A stretch of 64,000 nucleotides of DNA from Propionibacteriales bacterium (GTDB lineage: Bacteria > Actinomycetota > Actinomycetes > Propionibacteriales > Nocardioidaceae), in assembly GCA_026392455.1 (NCBI GenBank), contig JAPLCB010000011.1, positions 1-64,000 on the forward strand. Direction: 5' to 3'. This document shows positions 1-8,730 of the stretch, piece after piece. Both the position numbers and the translations under genes were made by a program. Numbering within the stretch: the stretch's first letter is position 1; every line of letters starts with the position of its first letter. The notes under the pieces are model-generated. The model was given only the letters and a program-made list of their open reading frames with translations. It did no database searches and was not told the DNA's origin.

Positions 1-967
1 TCTTGGTGGCCAGATCGATCACGGGTTTGACCGTGACCTTCACGTCGGGGTTCGCGCACCAGCCGGCGACCTGGGTCTGGGTGAGCAGGTGCCCGCCACC
101 GTTCTCGACCCATGCGGTGGGGTTGGTGGTGTCGGCGGGCAGGTGCACGTAGAGCGTCACCGCCCGGCCTGCTGCTCCTGAGCCATCACCGCCGCTGGAG
201 GTTTCGCCGCGGGCCAACCGTCCTAGTGCCATCGCCCGCCTGGCGTCGTGACTGGCTTCGCAGCCTTGGTCCTTCAGGACCTGGGCTTCCTGGTCGAGCC
301 TGGCGTCGAGGTCCAGGGCGTCGGCGAGGTCGAGGGCTCCGTAGACGCTGCTGGTGCCCTGGAATGACACCTGGCGGTGGTCGACCACAACTTGGGGTCG
401 GCTGACGTTGTCAGCAAGGTCCTGGACGTAGTCGGGCATCACCGCGGCGATCGTCTCGTCGATCATCTTCTGGGTGGCCGCAGCACTGAGCTTCCCCGCC
501 AGAGGCGCGATCCGGGTGTCGAGGTCCAACACGGCGTCCTCGGGCAGGATCGTGGTCTCCCTCGCGATGCGGCGGCCCTTGAACGTCGGCAGCGTCCCGG
601 CCTGGATCCGGGCGTAGACGGCCGGGAGGCGGTGGGCCAGCTCGACGGCATCGGCCAGGTAGGCACGGCCGCCGTTGGTGGTGGTCCCGATCACCGCGGC
701 GAACTCCGCGACACACCCCCGTCCGATCAGGGGTGCACCCTCACCGGTCAGGGTGATCGGGGTGTCGCCCCAGGTCTCGGCCAGATCCGCGTCCTCGACC
801 GCGTGCAACGCCGCCCACTCGACGGCGGCAGCGAGCTTGCGGGCCTCAGCAGCGTGTGCGTCGACCTGCGCTGCGCGGACTCCGGCGAGCACGGCAGCAG
901 CCTCCAGCGACCGCCGCGGCTTACGCCGCCGCGCGGTCGGAGGGAGGTGCAGGTCGTTGTCGAGCAT
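1..967 (-). CDS. DUF222 (13E12-type) protein, 3' end outside window
   Basis: Starts at 967 (ATG, MLDNDLHLPP) and runs open to base 1, so only the first 322 residues are visible. The visible part has the DUF222 pattern: an N-terminal helical stretch (AVEWAALHAVED), GRGCVAEFAAVIG near residue 85, then repeated helices and a DALDLDARLDQEAQVL segment. In Actinobacteria this domain usually precedes a C-terminal HNH nuclease domain, as in the mycobacterial 13E12 repeat family, but that part lies beyond the edge and cannot be checked. These genes are often multicopy and sometimes mobile. I see no transposase or integrase beside it. Calling it a nuclease is therefore family inference only. Confidence 0.8.
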   Translation of the reverse strand, partial: MLDNDLHLPPTARRRKPRRSLEAAAVLAGVRAAQVDAHAAEARKLAAAVEWAALHAVEDADLAETWGDTPITLTGEGAPLIGRGCVAEFAAVIGTTTNGGRAYLADAVELAHRLPAVYARIQAGTLPTFKGRRIARETTILPEDAVLDLDTRIAPLAGKLSAAATQKMIDETIAAVMPDYVQDLADNVSRPQVVVDHRQVSFQGTSSVYGALDLADALDLDARLDQEAQVLKDQGCEASHDARRAMALGRLARGETSSGGDGSGAAGRAVTLYVHLPADTTNPTAWVENGGGHLLTQTQVAGWCANPDVKVTVKPVIDLATK

Positions 968-1061
968 GGGTCCAACGCTACGGACGACCACCGACAGAAA
1001 CGGATCGTCAGGCGGGGTCAGCGACAGATTGCGCAGAAATGGAGCCCGGATTGTCGCTCGG

Positions 1062-1661
1062 CTACTCCCCCAGCAACAGCTCGCAGGCCCGACGGATGTC
1101 GATCTCGACCTCGGCCAGGGGCCGGCTGCCGTTGAGGACCATCATCAGCACGCCGAACCAGCACTGGGTGAGCAGCCAGGCGCGTCGGCGCTGGTCCTCG
1201 GTCGGGGCGGCGTTCCAGCGGGCCAGCCTCAGGATGATGTCCTGGAAGGCAACCTTGACGTGCTCGCGGTCCGGGTTCTCGAAGGTCTCGGCGAACACCA
1301 TCGACTGGATCCCGGAGAGCGAGAGGCGACGCCGGGCCGTCATCCGGGCCGTCATCGCGATCAGCAGGTCACCGACTGCCTCGGCCGGGGCCTGGTCCGC
1401 GTCGGCCTTCACCGGGAACCGACCCGCCTCGTCGAGCTGCGAGCGCATCACCGCAACGAAGAGGTGCACCTTCGAGGGGAAGTAGCGGTACAGCGTCGCG
1501 ATCGCCACCTCGGACTCGACCGCGATGTCCTGCATCTGGACGTCCTCGAAGTCCAACCTCGAACCGAGCTCGGACGCAACGTTGAGGATTCGCTGGTAGC
1601 GGGCCTTCTGGCCGTCCGAGCTCGGTTCGGCCGGCGGACGGGAGTCCGTGAGCCGAGCCAC
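1062..1661 (-). CDS. TetR family transcriptional regulator
   Basis: 199 residues. The N-terminal helix-turn-helix is clear: RYQRILNVASEL, then VQMQDIAVESEVAIATLYRY and FPSKVHLFVAVM at about residues 22-70. The C-terminal ligand-binding half ends in a helix with RRACELLLGE. The TLYRYFPSKVHL core and the C-terminal layout resemble the KstR branch of the family (sterol/acyl-CoA catabolism repressors in mycobacteria), but ligand and targets cannot be read from sequence. It follows the UPF0182 gene on the same strand with a 2-nt gap, so the two may be cotranscribed. Confidence 0.9.
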   Translation of the reverse strand: MARLTDSRPPAEPSSDGQKARYQRILNVASELGSRLDFEDVQMQDIAVESEVAIATLYRYFPSKVHLFVAVMRSQLDEAGRFPVKADADQAPAEAVGDLLIAMTARMTARRRLSLSGIQSMVFAETFENPDREHVKVAFQDIILRLARWNAAPTEDQRRRAWLLTQCWFGVLMMVLNGSRPLAEVEIDIRRACELLLGE

Positions 1662-1663
1662 GA

Positions 1664-4663
1664 CTAGCTCTTCTTGTTGTTCTTGATCTCAGCAGCCAGG
1701 GCACGCTCGACCAGCGCACGCCCCTTCGCCACGTAGTCGGCGTACCCGTTGAGGTTCCCGGCCTTCAGGGCCTTGTCCGCCAGGGCGAACTGAGCGTTCG
1801 CCTGGCGCAGCAGGGCCAGTGCCTGACCGGAGATGGTGTCCGGCGTGGTCGGGTCGGTCGGCGTCACCGGGACCACGGGCGTGAGCGGATCGGTCGTCCC
1901 CGACGAGGTGGCGGCGATGTTGTCCAGCGCCTCGGTCAGGGTCTTGCCGATACCGATCTGGTTGCCGTTGCCGTACGACGCGAGCACGAACGACAGCACC
2001 GGGTACTTGCCCGAGCCCCCGGTCCGCACGGTGTACAGCGGCTGCACGTAGAGCAGCCCGCCGTTGATCGGCAGCGTCAGCAGGTTGCCGTAGCGAACCC
2101 CGGCGTTGGCGCCGAGGTTGAACGCCCGCAGCTTGTCGGCGACCTTCGGGTCGGCACTGAACTGGTTCGCGATCTGCGCCGGTCCCGGCACCTGGGTCGA
2201 GTCCGGGAGCCGCAGGATCTGGAACTTCCCGTAGGTCTCCGGATCCGAGGCGTCCGCCCCGACCGACATGAACGCCGTCAGGTTCGACTTCTTGTTCGGC
2301 ACGTACACCGAGGTCAGCGAGAAGAGCGGGTCGGCACCGGGGACCGGCGAGACCGACAGCCGGTACGGCGGCTGCTTGGTGCTCGGCTGGTCCGGGTCGA
2401 CCGGGACGTCCCACTTGTCGTTGCCCTCGTAGAAGGTCTTCGCGTCGGTCACGTGGTACTCGGCCAGCAGGTTCCGCTGCACCTTGAACATGTCCTCGGG
2501 GTACCGGAAGTGGTCCAGCAGGTCCGTCGAGATGGCCTCCTTGGCCTTCACGACGCCCGGGAACGCCCCCATCCAGGCCTTCAGGATCGGGTCGGTCTGG
2601 TCCCACTCGTACAGCGTCACGGTGCCGTCGTAGGCATCGACGGTGGCCTTGACCGCGTTCCGCATGTAGTTGATCTCGTCGGTCGGCAGCGTCGCGTACG
2701 CCGACCGCGGACTGATCGCGTCCGAGGTCATCTCCTGCAGCGAGCGCTTCTCCGAGAGCGGGAACTTGTCCGTCACCGTGTAGCCGTCGAGGATCCAGAC
2801 GATCTTGCCGTCCACGACCGCCGGCAGCGCGTCGCTGTCCACCGTCAACCACGGAGCAACCTTCTGGACCCGCTCGCGCGGGGACCGGTCGTACAGGATC
2901 TTCGAGTCAGCGTGCACCCGGGAGGAGAGCACCATGTTCGGGTCGCCGAGCTTCACGGCGTACAGGAGCTTGTTCACCAGACCCCCGACCTCGACACCGC
3001 CGGCGCCGTCGTACGTGCTGGTCTGGGACTCGCCCGGGGTGCCCTCGCCCTGGGGGACGTCGAGCTCGACGTCGTTGCCGCCGGCCTTCTTGCCGACGAT
3101 CGAGTAGTCCGGGCTGTTCTCCCCGAAGTAGATCCGCCCCTCGTAGCCGGTCCCGGCCGCCTTGGGCTTGCCGTCGGCGTCCTCGCCGGTGAGAACGCCC
3201 TTCGGCGGCAGGCTGTTCTCCGCGAACAGCGGCTGGCCGTCCCCGGTGACCTCGTCGCCGGCCTCGTTGCGCTGGTTGCCGTACGCCGCGATCAGGCCGT
3301 ACCCGTGGGTGTAGACGGTGTGCTGGTTCGCCCAGTTCTTCTGAGCGTCCGGCAGACCGTCGATGTTCATCTCGCGCGCGGCCACCACCATGTCCCGCTC
3401 CTTGCCGTCGACCTGGTAGCGGTCGACGTCGAGCACGGGGTGGACGGTGTAGTAGCCCTTCTGCTGCTGGAGCTGCTCGAACGCGTCCCGGACCACGCTC
3501 GGGTCCAGCAGCCGGATCCCCGGCAGCGAGCTCGAGGCCTTGACCTGCGCGGTGTCCAACCGGGTCTCGGCCGGGTAGGACGTGACCGTGATGCCCTTGA
3601 GGTTGTAGGCCTCCTGGGTCTTCAGGATGTTCTGGGCGATGTACGACGATTCCTTGTCCGGCTCGTCCGGCTTCACCTGGAAGCGCTGCACCATCGCCGG
3701 CCACAACGCTCCGAGCAGGATCGCGGACAGGGCGAAGAGTGCCAGACCGACTCCGGGCAGCATCCAGGTGCGCCGGAAGACGTTGGCGAAGAAGAGGATG
3801 GCGCAGATCACCGCGATCGCGATCAGGATGTTCTTGCTCGGCAGCACCGCGTGCTCCCGGGCATAGGTCATCCCGGTGACCAGGCCGCCGTTGCTCGAGG
3901 TCAGGTCGAACCGGTCGAGGTAGTAGTCGGCCGCCTTGAGGAGTACCAGCAACCCGAGCAGGATCGAGATCTGCACCTGGGCCGGGCCGGAGACCTTGCC
4001 GGAGCGGGCCTGCAACCGGATCCCGCCGTACACGTAGTGCACGAACAACGATGCGATCAGGCCGACGACCAAGGCGGTCATCGCGAAGTCGACCAACCAG
4101 TGCAGCCACGGCAGCGTGAAGACGTAGAAGCCGTAGTCCTTCTCGAAGTACGGGTCCTTGCTGCCGAAGGACTGCCGGTTCTGCCACAGCATGAAGATCC
4201 GCCACTGCCCGGTGGCGGAGGCACCGGCGAAGATCGCGAAGACCAGGCTCGCCGCGACCAGCAGCACCTTGCGGATCGGCGTGATCATCTCGCGGTAGCG
4301 CTCCAGGTTCGCCTGCTCGGCGGAGTTCGCCCGGAACACCGGACGGATCCGGTACGCGACCCACAGGTTGCCACCGACGATCACCGCCATCGCCAGACCG
4401 AACCCGACGGCGAGCCCGATCTTGGTCCCCACCAGCTTGCCGAAGACGTCCCCGCGCCCGACGCTCTCGAACCAGAGCTTCTCGGTCCAGATGTTGGCGA
4501 ACAACGAGAAGCCGATCACCAGGACGGCCAGCACGACCAGGGTCAGGACGAGCGGGCGCGGGCGACGCGACGGGCCGTTCTGGGCCGGTCCACCCTGGCC
4601 GGACCCACCGCGGGGCGGTCCGGGCCTGGTCGGCTCGGCATCGTCGGCGAAGAAGTCACTCAT
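1664..4663 (-). CDS. UPF0182 family large membrane protein
   Basis: About 999 residues from the preferred start MSDFFADD at 4663. That start overlaps the stop of the upstream gene by 8 nt and has a GGAG motif about 10 nt upstream; an earlier in-frame ATG lies at 4684. The N-terminal third holds about seven membrane segments (for example PLVLTLVVLAVLVIGFSLF and ILIAIAVICAILFFANVF). A long soluble region follows, then a Pro/Thr linker near the C-terminus (TPVVPVTPTDPTTPDT) and an alpha-helical tail. This matches the actinobacterial UPF0182 family (M. tuberculosis Rv3193c type), which has no established function. It is the last large gene of a coupled minus-strand cluster behind the PDZ protease. 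Confidence 0.93.
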   Translation of the reverse strand: MSDFFADDAEPTRPGPPRGGSGQGGPAQNGPSRRPRPLVLTLVVLAVLVIGFSLFANIWTEKLWFESVGRGDVFGKLVGTKIGLAVGFGLAMAVIVGGNLWVAYRIRPVFRANSAEQANLERYREMITPIRKVLLVAASLVFAIFAGASATGQWRIFMLWQNRQSFGSKDPYFEKDYGFYVFTLPWLHWLVDFAMTALVVGLIASLFVHYVYGGIRLQARSGKVSGPAQVQISILLGLLVLLKAADYYLDRFDLTSSNGGLVTGMTYAREHAVLPSKNILIAIAVICAILFFANVFRRTWMLPGVGLALFALSAILLGALWPAMVQRFQVKPDEPDKESSYIAQNILKTQEAYNLKGITVTSYPAETRLDTAQVKASSSLPGIRLLDPSVVRDAFEQLQQQKGYYTVHPVLDVDRYQVDGKERDMVVAAREMNIDGLPDAQKNWANQHTVYTHGYGLIAAYGNQRNEAGDEVTGDGQPLFAENSLPPKGVLTGEDADGKPKAAGTGYEGRIYFGENSPDYSIVGKKAGGNDVELDVPQGEGTPGESQTSTYDGAGGVEVGGLVNKLLYAVKLGDPNMVLSSRVHADSKILYDRSPRERVQKVAPWLTVDSDALPAVVDGKIVWILDGYTVTDKFPLSEKRSLQEMTSDAISPRSAYATLPTDEINYMRNAVKATVDAYDGTVTLYEWDQTDPILKAWMGAFPGVVKAKEAISTDLLDHFRYPEDMFKVQRNLLAEYHVTDAKTFYEGNDKWDVPVDPDQPSTKQPPYRLSVSPVPGADPLFSLTSVYVPNKKSNLTAFMSVGADASDPETYGKFQILRLPDSTQVPGPAQIANQFSADPKVADKLRAFNLGANAGVRYGNLLTLPINGGLLYVQPLYTVRTGGSGKYPVLSFVLASYGNGNQIGIGKTLTEALDNIAATSSGTTDPLTPVVPVTPTDPTTPDTISGQALALLRQANAQFALADKALKAGNLNGYADYVAKGRALVERALAAEIKNNKKS

Positions 4664-5222
4664 CGGCCGCTGTCTCCTCATCATCGAGCGTGGCGTGCAA
4701 CTGGACCAACAGACCGGGGACCAGGTCCGGCCCGGTCAGGACGAGGTCATCGGCGTCATGCGACCTTAGCCTCAAAGCGCAAGCGGCTTCGCCGGTACGC
4801 AGCACCGCCGCGACGATCCGCACTTCCTGGCGGTCCGGGTGGTTGGCAGCGAACTCCTGGGCGGCGCTCGGATCCTGCGGCACCTGTCCGTCCGCGTCCG
4901 GGGGAAGGACCAGCCGCTCGGCGATGGCGGCGACCCCGGCAACCTCGGTCGGCCAGCTGATCGACGCGAGGATCTCCTCGAGGGTCTGGCCGCCGGTCAG
5001 CTCCTGCTCGATCGGGGTGAGCTCGGACAGGTCCACCGAGACGTCCATGCCGAGCGCAGCGGCCAGCTCGGGCTCGTCCCGCACCAGGTCGGCCGTGACC
5101 GCGAGCGCGAACAGCTGCTCGGCCTGGTCCCAGCCCGACGCGCTGGCGTGCGCCTCCAGCTCCCGGACGACGTCGTACAACGGGCCGGTGTGGCCCTGCA
5201 TCTGCGCGGGGACCTCGGTCAT
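4656..5222 (-). CDS. PPA1309-type conserved actinobacterial protein
   Basis: 188 residues from MTEVPAQMQG. The start at 5222 is supported by a 4-nt ATGA overlap with the stop of the upstream protease gene; an ATG three codons earlier (5231) is less likely. It is soluble and acidic, with no signal peptide or membrane segment. The order PDZ protease, this gene, UPF0182 recurs in many actinobacteria. Its product belongs to a small conserved family of unknown function. Coupling on both sides (4-nt and 8-nt overlaps) suggests the three products are made together. Confidence 0.8.
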   Translation of the reverse strand: MTEVPAQMQGHTGPLYDVVRELEAHASASGWDQAEQLFALAVTADLVRDEPELAAALGMDVSVDLSELTPIEQELTGGQTLEEILASISWPTEVAGVAAIAERLVLPPDADGQVPQDPSAAQEFAANHPDRQEVRIVAAVLRTGEAACALRLRSHDADDLVLTGPDLVPGLLVQLHATLDDEETAADE

Positions 5223-6340
5223 CCGGCACATCCCTTCAGCTCGGCGTCGGGGTTCTGACGCCAGGTGTTGATCGCGGTCAGGGCGTCGGCGATCGTGTGC
5301 ACCCGCACCAGCCGCATCTTGCTCTTGTCGTAGGGCGACCCGATCGCCTCGGCCCAGTTCTCCGACGGCACCAGGAACAACCGGGCGCCGTCCCGCTGAG
5401 CGCCGACCATCTTCTGCGCGATCCCGCCGATCGCACCGACGGTCCCGTCGGCGGCGATCTCCCCGGTGCCGGCCACGGCTTTGCCACCGGTCAGCGAACC
5501 CGGGGTGAGCAGGTCGTAGATCGAGAGCGCGAACATCATCCCCGCGGACGGACCGCCGATGCTGGTCCCGAGGTTGATCTTCACGTCGAAGGGATAGACG
5601 TAACGCGGTGCTGGGGTGAACCCGATCCTGGTGACCGAGCGGACCACCTCGGGGACCGGCTTGCCAGTGGGGCAGGCTGCTTCCGCGGCGCTCGGGGCCG
5701 GCTGGGCGACCTGCTCCGACCGGGGGCGGACGGTGACCGACTTCAGCATCCCCTTGCGACGGATCACCAGGGCGACGTCCTTGCCGGGCGGGAGTGCCCG
5801 GATCGTCGAGATCAGGCTCGCGACGTCGACCACGTCGGCACCGTTGACCTTCACCAGCTCGTCGTCGACCTCGAGGATTCCCTTCGCGGCCCCGTCGTCG
5901 GCGACAGCACCGACCAGGACGACGGTCTTGTAGGCGATCTTGGCGGCTCCGAGCCCGACCACCACGGCGTTGTCCTGGGACGAGGTCATCTGAAGGGCGG
6001 ACTGCTGGCGCACCGACGCGGCGGTGTCCTGCTTCTTGTAGACGTTCCCCTTCGGCAGGATCGCGGTCGAGGGCGAGAGCCAGCCGCCGAAGACGGTCAA
6101 CAGGTCCAGGTCCTGCTCGGGCCCGGTGGTGTAGACGGTGAGCAACCGCAGCGAACCACCGTCGGAGTAGACCGGGTGGCCCTTGATCTCGATCACCTTC
6201 TGGCCGTCGTACTCACCCAGGACGTTGACCGTCGGTCCGGGCCGGAAGGTCACGTACGGGACCGGCTCCAGCGCAGCGAACAGCACCAGGACGGCGGCCA
6301 GGCCGAGGGCAAGGAGACCAGCAGCGGTCCGGCGACTCAT
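5219..6340 (-). CDS. PDZ domain / Lon-type (S16) serine protease, YlbL family
   Basis: 373 residues. An N-terminal membrane anchor (AAGLLALGLAAVLVLFAAL, about 5-23) is followed by an extracytoplasmic PDZ region (GILEVDDELVKVNGADV, about 154-170) and a C-terminal Lon-like proteolytic domain. The catalytic dyad is visible: Ser265 in GGPSAGMM and Lys310 in GGIAQKMVG, with GTGEIAADGTVGAIGG between them. This is the YlbL-type membrane-anchored protease found in Gram-positive bacteria. Substrates are unknown. It heads the cluster leading to the PPA1309 and UPF0182 genes. Confidence 0.92.
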   Translation of the reverse strand: MSRRTAAGLLALGLAAVLVLFAALEPVPYVTFRPGPTVNVLGEYDGQKVIEIKGHPVYSDGGSLRLLTVYTTGPEQDLDLLTVFGGWLSPSTAILPKGNVYKKQDTAASVRQQSALQMTSSQDNAVVVGLGAAKIAYKTVVLVGAVADDGAAKGILEVDDELVKVNGADVVDVASLISTIRALPPGKDVALVIRRKGMLKSVTVRPRSEQVAQPAPSAAEAACPTGKPVPEVVRSVTRIGFTPAPRYVYPFDVKINLGTSIGGPSAGMMFALSIYDLLTPGSLTGGKAVAGTGEIAADGTVGAIGGIAQKMVGAQRDGARLFLVPSENWAEAIGSPYDKSKMRLVRVHTIADALTAINTWRQNPDAELKGCAG

Positions 6341-6366
6341 GCGGTCAGCCTCTCAAATGCGCAAAG

Positions 6367-6543
6367 TCAGGAGGCGCGCCGGGTCGTCTGCTGCGGGAGC
6401 GGCTTCATGATCGCGGCAGCGAAACGCTCCTGGTCGGCCTCGGTGGGCTCCCGCTCGGAGCGCTCCCGCCCGACCCAGCCGACGTAGAGCATCGCCAGGC
6501 CCGTCGTCACGGCGGCCGGCACCAGCCAGAGCAGGATCTCCAT
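6367..6543 (-). CDS. small membrane protein, 58 residues
   Basis: ATG at 6543 to TGA at 6367-6369. One N-terminal hydrophobic segment (MEILLWLVPAAVTTGLAMLY, about 3-24) is followed by a charged tail with RERSEREPTEADQERF and ending TTRRAS. It lies 26 nt upstream of the YlbL protease gene on the same strand, so it may be the first gene of that operon. I do not recognise a family. Its intact frame, plausible membrane topology and operon position support it as a real gene. Confidence 0.6.
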   Translation of the reverse strand: MEILLWLVPAAVTTGLAMLYVGWVGRERSEREPTEADQERFAAAIMKPLPQQTTRRAS

Positions 6544-6570
6544 GGCTCCATGATGCGACAGCCGGCGCGC

Positions 6571-6633
6571 GGTTGAGGTGCAGCCGCGCCGGGGTCGCCG
6601 GGTTTCGAGGCTCGCTGCGCTCGCACCTCAACC
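6571..6633. repeat. REP-like palindromic intergenic element
   Basis: An 11-bp arm GGTTGAGGTGC (6571-6581) is matched by a perfect inverted arm GCACCTCAACC (6623-6633). Between them lies CGAGGCTCGCTGCGCTCG, itself partly self-complementary. It is followed by two copies of a 13-bp unit (CAGCAGCCTCAAC) running into the cheB stop region. Elements with this GAGGCTCGCTGCGCTCG core recur between genes in Nocardioides-type genomes as I remember them; only one copy is visible here. Confidence 0.55.
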
Positions 6634-6653
6634 AGCAGCCTCAACCAGCAGCC

Positions 6654-7736
6654 TCAACCGATCAGTGCGGTGAGCTTCCCGGCGATGTCCTCGAGCGGCA
6701 GCACTTCGTTGGCCAGGCCCGCGGTCGCCACGGCACCCGGCATCCCCCACACCACCGAGCTGCCCTCGTCCTGGACGATCACGTGGGCGCCCTTCTCCGC
6801 GAGCAGCTGGCACCCGATCAGGCCGTCCGAGCCCATCCCGGTGAGGATCAGAGCCACCGCGGCTCCGCCGAAGACCTCGACCGCGGAGCGGAACAGCGGG
6901 TCGACGGCCGGCCGGCAGAAGTTCTCCTGTGGACCTTCGTCGAGGTGCGCACGGGTGACCCCGGCGGTCCGGGAGATCCGCAGGTGGAAGCCACCCGGAG
7001 CGATCAGCACCTCCCCGGCGACGAGCTCGTCACCCTCGGCGGCCTCGCGCACCCGCAGCGGCGAGACCCGGTCGAGACGCTCGGCGAACATCGTGGTGAA
7101 CAGCGGCGGCATGTGCTGGACCACCAGGACCGGCACCCGCAGCGTCCCCGGCAGGTCCTCCAGGACCCGGGACAGTGCGTCCGGACCGCCGGTGGAGCAC
7201 CCGATCAGCAGCACCTCCGGACGGGTCGTCGTCGGCACCGAGGTCCGCACCACCGGGGCGACCGCCCCCACCGATCGACCGAGATCGGCGTCGCGCGGCG
7301 GGCCGACCTCCCGGCCGCCCCCGACGACCCGGTGGGCGCCGACCAGAGCCTTCAGCTTGGGGATCAGCTGCTCCCGGACGCTGGCCATCGACTCAGCCAT
7401 CGACGTCGTGTTCGAGGGCTTGGTCACGAAGTCCGATGCGCCCAGCGAGAGCGCCTCGAGGGTCTTGGTCGCACCCTTCTCGGTCAGGGTGCTGAACATG
7501 ATGATCGGCAGCCGGGGATGCCGGCGCCGAATGGCGTCCAGGGCGCCGAGTCCGTCCAGGATGGGCATCTCGATGTCCAGGGTGACGGCGTCCGGCTTGA
7601 GCTCGTCGACCATCCCGATCGCCTCGCGACCGTTCGTCGCCTGGCCGGCGACCTCGATCTCCGGGTCCAGTCCCAACGACGTCGTGACGAGTCGGCGTAC
7701 CAACGCGGAGTCGTCTACCACCAGCACCCTGATCAC
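6654..7736 (-). CDS. cheB: CheB chemotaxis methylesterase/deamidase
   Basis: 360 residues, GTG start at 7736 with AGGAG 4 nt upstream. The N-terminal receiver domain has Asp8/Asp9, the phosphorylation site Asp54 (LDIEMP) and KPSN. After a linker (about 125-170) comes the methylesterase domain with catalytic Ser (GCSTGGP), His (VQHMPP) and Asp (LTGMGSDG). CheB removes methyl groups from receptor glutamates, or deamidates glutamines, when phosphorylated by CheA, and opposes CheR. It is divergent from cheR, and a FliA-like promoter box sits directly upstream. Confidence 0.97.
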   Translation of the reverse strand: MIRVLVVDDSALVRRLVTTSLGLDPEIEVAGQATNGREAIGMVDELKPDAVTLDIEMPILDGLGALDAIRRRHPRLPIIMFSTLTEKGATKTLEALSLGASDFVTKPSNTTSMAESMASVREQLIPKLKALVGAHRVVGGGREVGPPRDADLGRSVGAVAPVVRTSVPTTTRPEVLLIGCSTGGPDALSRVLEDLPGTLRVPVLVVQHMPPLFTTMFAERLDRVSPLRVREAAEGDELVAGEVLIAPGGFHLRISRTAGVTRAHLDEGPQENFCRPAVDPLFRSAVEVFGGAAVALILTGMGSDGLIGCQLLAEKGAHVIVQDEGSSVVWGMPGAVATAGLANEVLPLEDIAGKLTALIG

Positions 7737-7743
7737 GACGCTC

Positions 7744-7770
7744 CTATCGGCACCGGCGGTCTCCGTATGA
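7744..7770 (-). promoter_or_regulatory. FliA (sigma-28)-like promoter of cheB
   Basis: Read on the minus strand: TCATACGG, 11 nt, GCCGATAG. The spacing equals that of the enteric FliA consensus, and the -10 box matches GCCGATAA in 7 of 8 positions; the -35 box is weak. The GTG start of cheB lies 7 nt after the -10 box, so transcription would begin at or next to the start codon unless the AGGAG is inside the message. Confidence 0.55.
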
Positions 7771-7820
7771 GGGCGCCGTTGGTCCCGGTCTAGAGAGCCA
7801 TTTAGTTCGCCCCAGACTTC

Positions 7821-7847
7821 TCAGGATCGTCGGACCAGGACCGATGG
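7821..7847 (+). promoter_or_regulatory. FliA-like promoter of cheR
   Basis: TCAGGATC, 11 nt, ACCGATGG. Same geometry as the boxes before cheB, flbD and fliM. The GTG start of cheR begins 7 nt after the -10 box; GGGGA (7846-7850) could serve as a ribosome site only if transcription begins further upstream. Confidence 0.55.
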
Positions 7848-7854
7848 GGACGCC

Positions 7855-8727
7855 GTGACAATTTCCCAGTCGAGCTTCACGTTCGTCTCCGACCTGGTAC
7901 GCCGGGAGACGGCCATGCTCTATGACCCCGGCAAGGAGTACCTCGTCGAGGCGCGCCTTCTGCCCCTGGCCCGCGAGGCCGGTTGTGCAGACGTCGACGC
8001 CTATGTCGTGAAGCTGCAGACGGACTTCGGTGAACGTGCCAAGGTCCTCGACGCTCTCACGATCAACGAGACCTCGTGGTTCCGGGACAACGCGCCGTAC
8101 CAGACCTTCACCGACGTGATGCTGCCCGCGATGATCGCGGCCCGCGCCCACGTCCGACACATCTCCATCTGGTCGGCTGCGTGCAGCAGCGGCCAGGAGG
8201 CGTACAGCCTGGCGATGCTGCTCGACCAGCACCTGCCCTCGGGCTGGACCGCCCAGATCCTCGCGACCGACGTGTCGCCGAAGATGCTGGCGCGGGTCGA
8301 CGCAGGGCGGTACAGCCAGGTCGAGATGAACCGCGGTCTCCCGGCCACGTCGCTGGTGAAGTACTTCACCCGGACCGGCAGCGAGTGGGAGGTCAGTGAC
8401 GATCTGAAGAAGATGGTCCGGACCCAGCCGCTGAACCTCTCGACGCCGTTCCCGTTGCTGCCGACGTTCGACATCGTCTTCATCCGCAACGTGCTCATCT
8501 ACTTCGACATGGAGATGAAGCGCGAGATCCTGCGGAAGGTCCACCAGGTCATCTCGCCGGACGGCTTCATGCTGCTCGGCTCGTCGGAGACGACCCTCGA
8601 CCTGGAGAACCACTGGGGCCGCGAGGCCCACGGGCGCGTGCAGATCCACCGCCCCGCGGGCTACACGCCCACTTCGGCCGTGCTCCAGCCGGCCAGCCTG
8701 AACACCACTGCTATGACGGGAGCCTGA
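7855..8727 (+). CDS. cheR: CheR chemotaxis receptor methyltransferase
   Basis: 290 residues from a GTG start. The N-terminal helical CheR domain (SFTFVSDLVRRETAM) is followed by INETSWFRD and the SAM-binding domain with WSAACSSGQEAYSLAM, LATDVSPKML and IVFIRNVLIYFD. It transfers methyl groups from S-adenosylmethionine to glutamates of chemoreceptors, giving adaptation together with CheB. It leads a plus-strand set cheR-cheY-cheX-cheY. The C-terminal tail (TSAVLQPASLNTTAMTGA) is short and probably disordered. Confidence 0.96.
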   Translation: MTISQSSFTFVSDLVRRETAMLYDPGKEYLVEARLLPLAREAGCADVDAYVVKLQTDFGERAKVLDALTINETSWFRDNAPYQTFTDVMLPAMIAARAHVRHISIWSAACSSGQEAYSLAMLLDQHLPSGWTAQILATDVSPKMLARVDAGRYSQVEMNRGLPATSLVKYFTRTGSEWEVSDDLKKMVRTQPLNLSTPFPLLPTFDIVFIRNVLIYFDMEMKREILRKVHQVISPDGFMLLGSSETTLDLENHWGREAHGRVQIHRPAGYTPTSAVLQPASLNTTAMTGA

Positions 8728-8730
8728 CCC

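Noticed and set aside
1-967. Calling the DUF222 protein an active HNH nuclease
   Set aside because: The C-terminal half, where HNH would be, is outside the window.
2453-4960. Long plus-strand open frame (about 835 codons) opposite UPF0182
   Set aside because: Composition is that of an antisense frame in high-GC DNA (runs of V, R, D, H), with no known domain, and UPF0182 on the other strand is clearly conserved.
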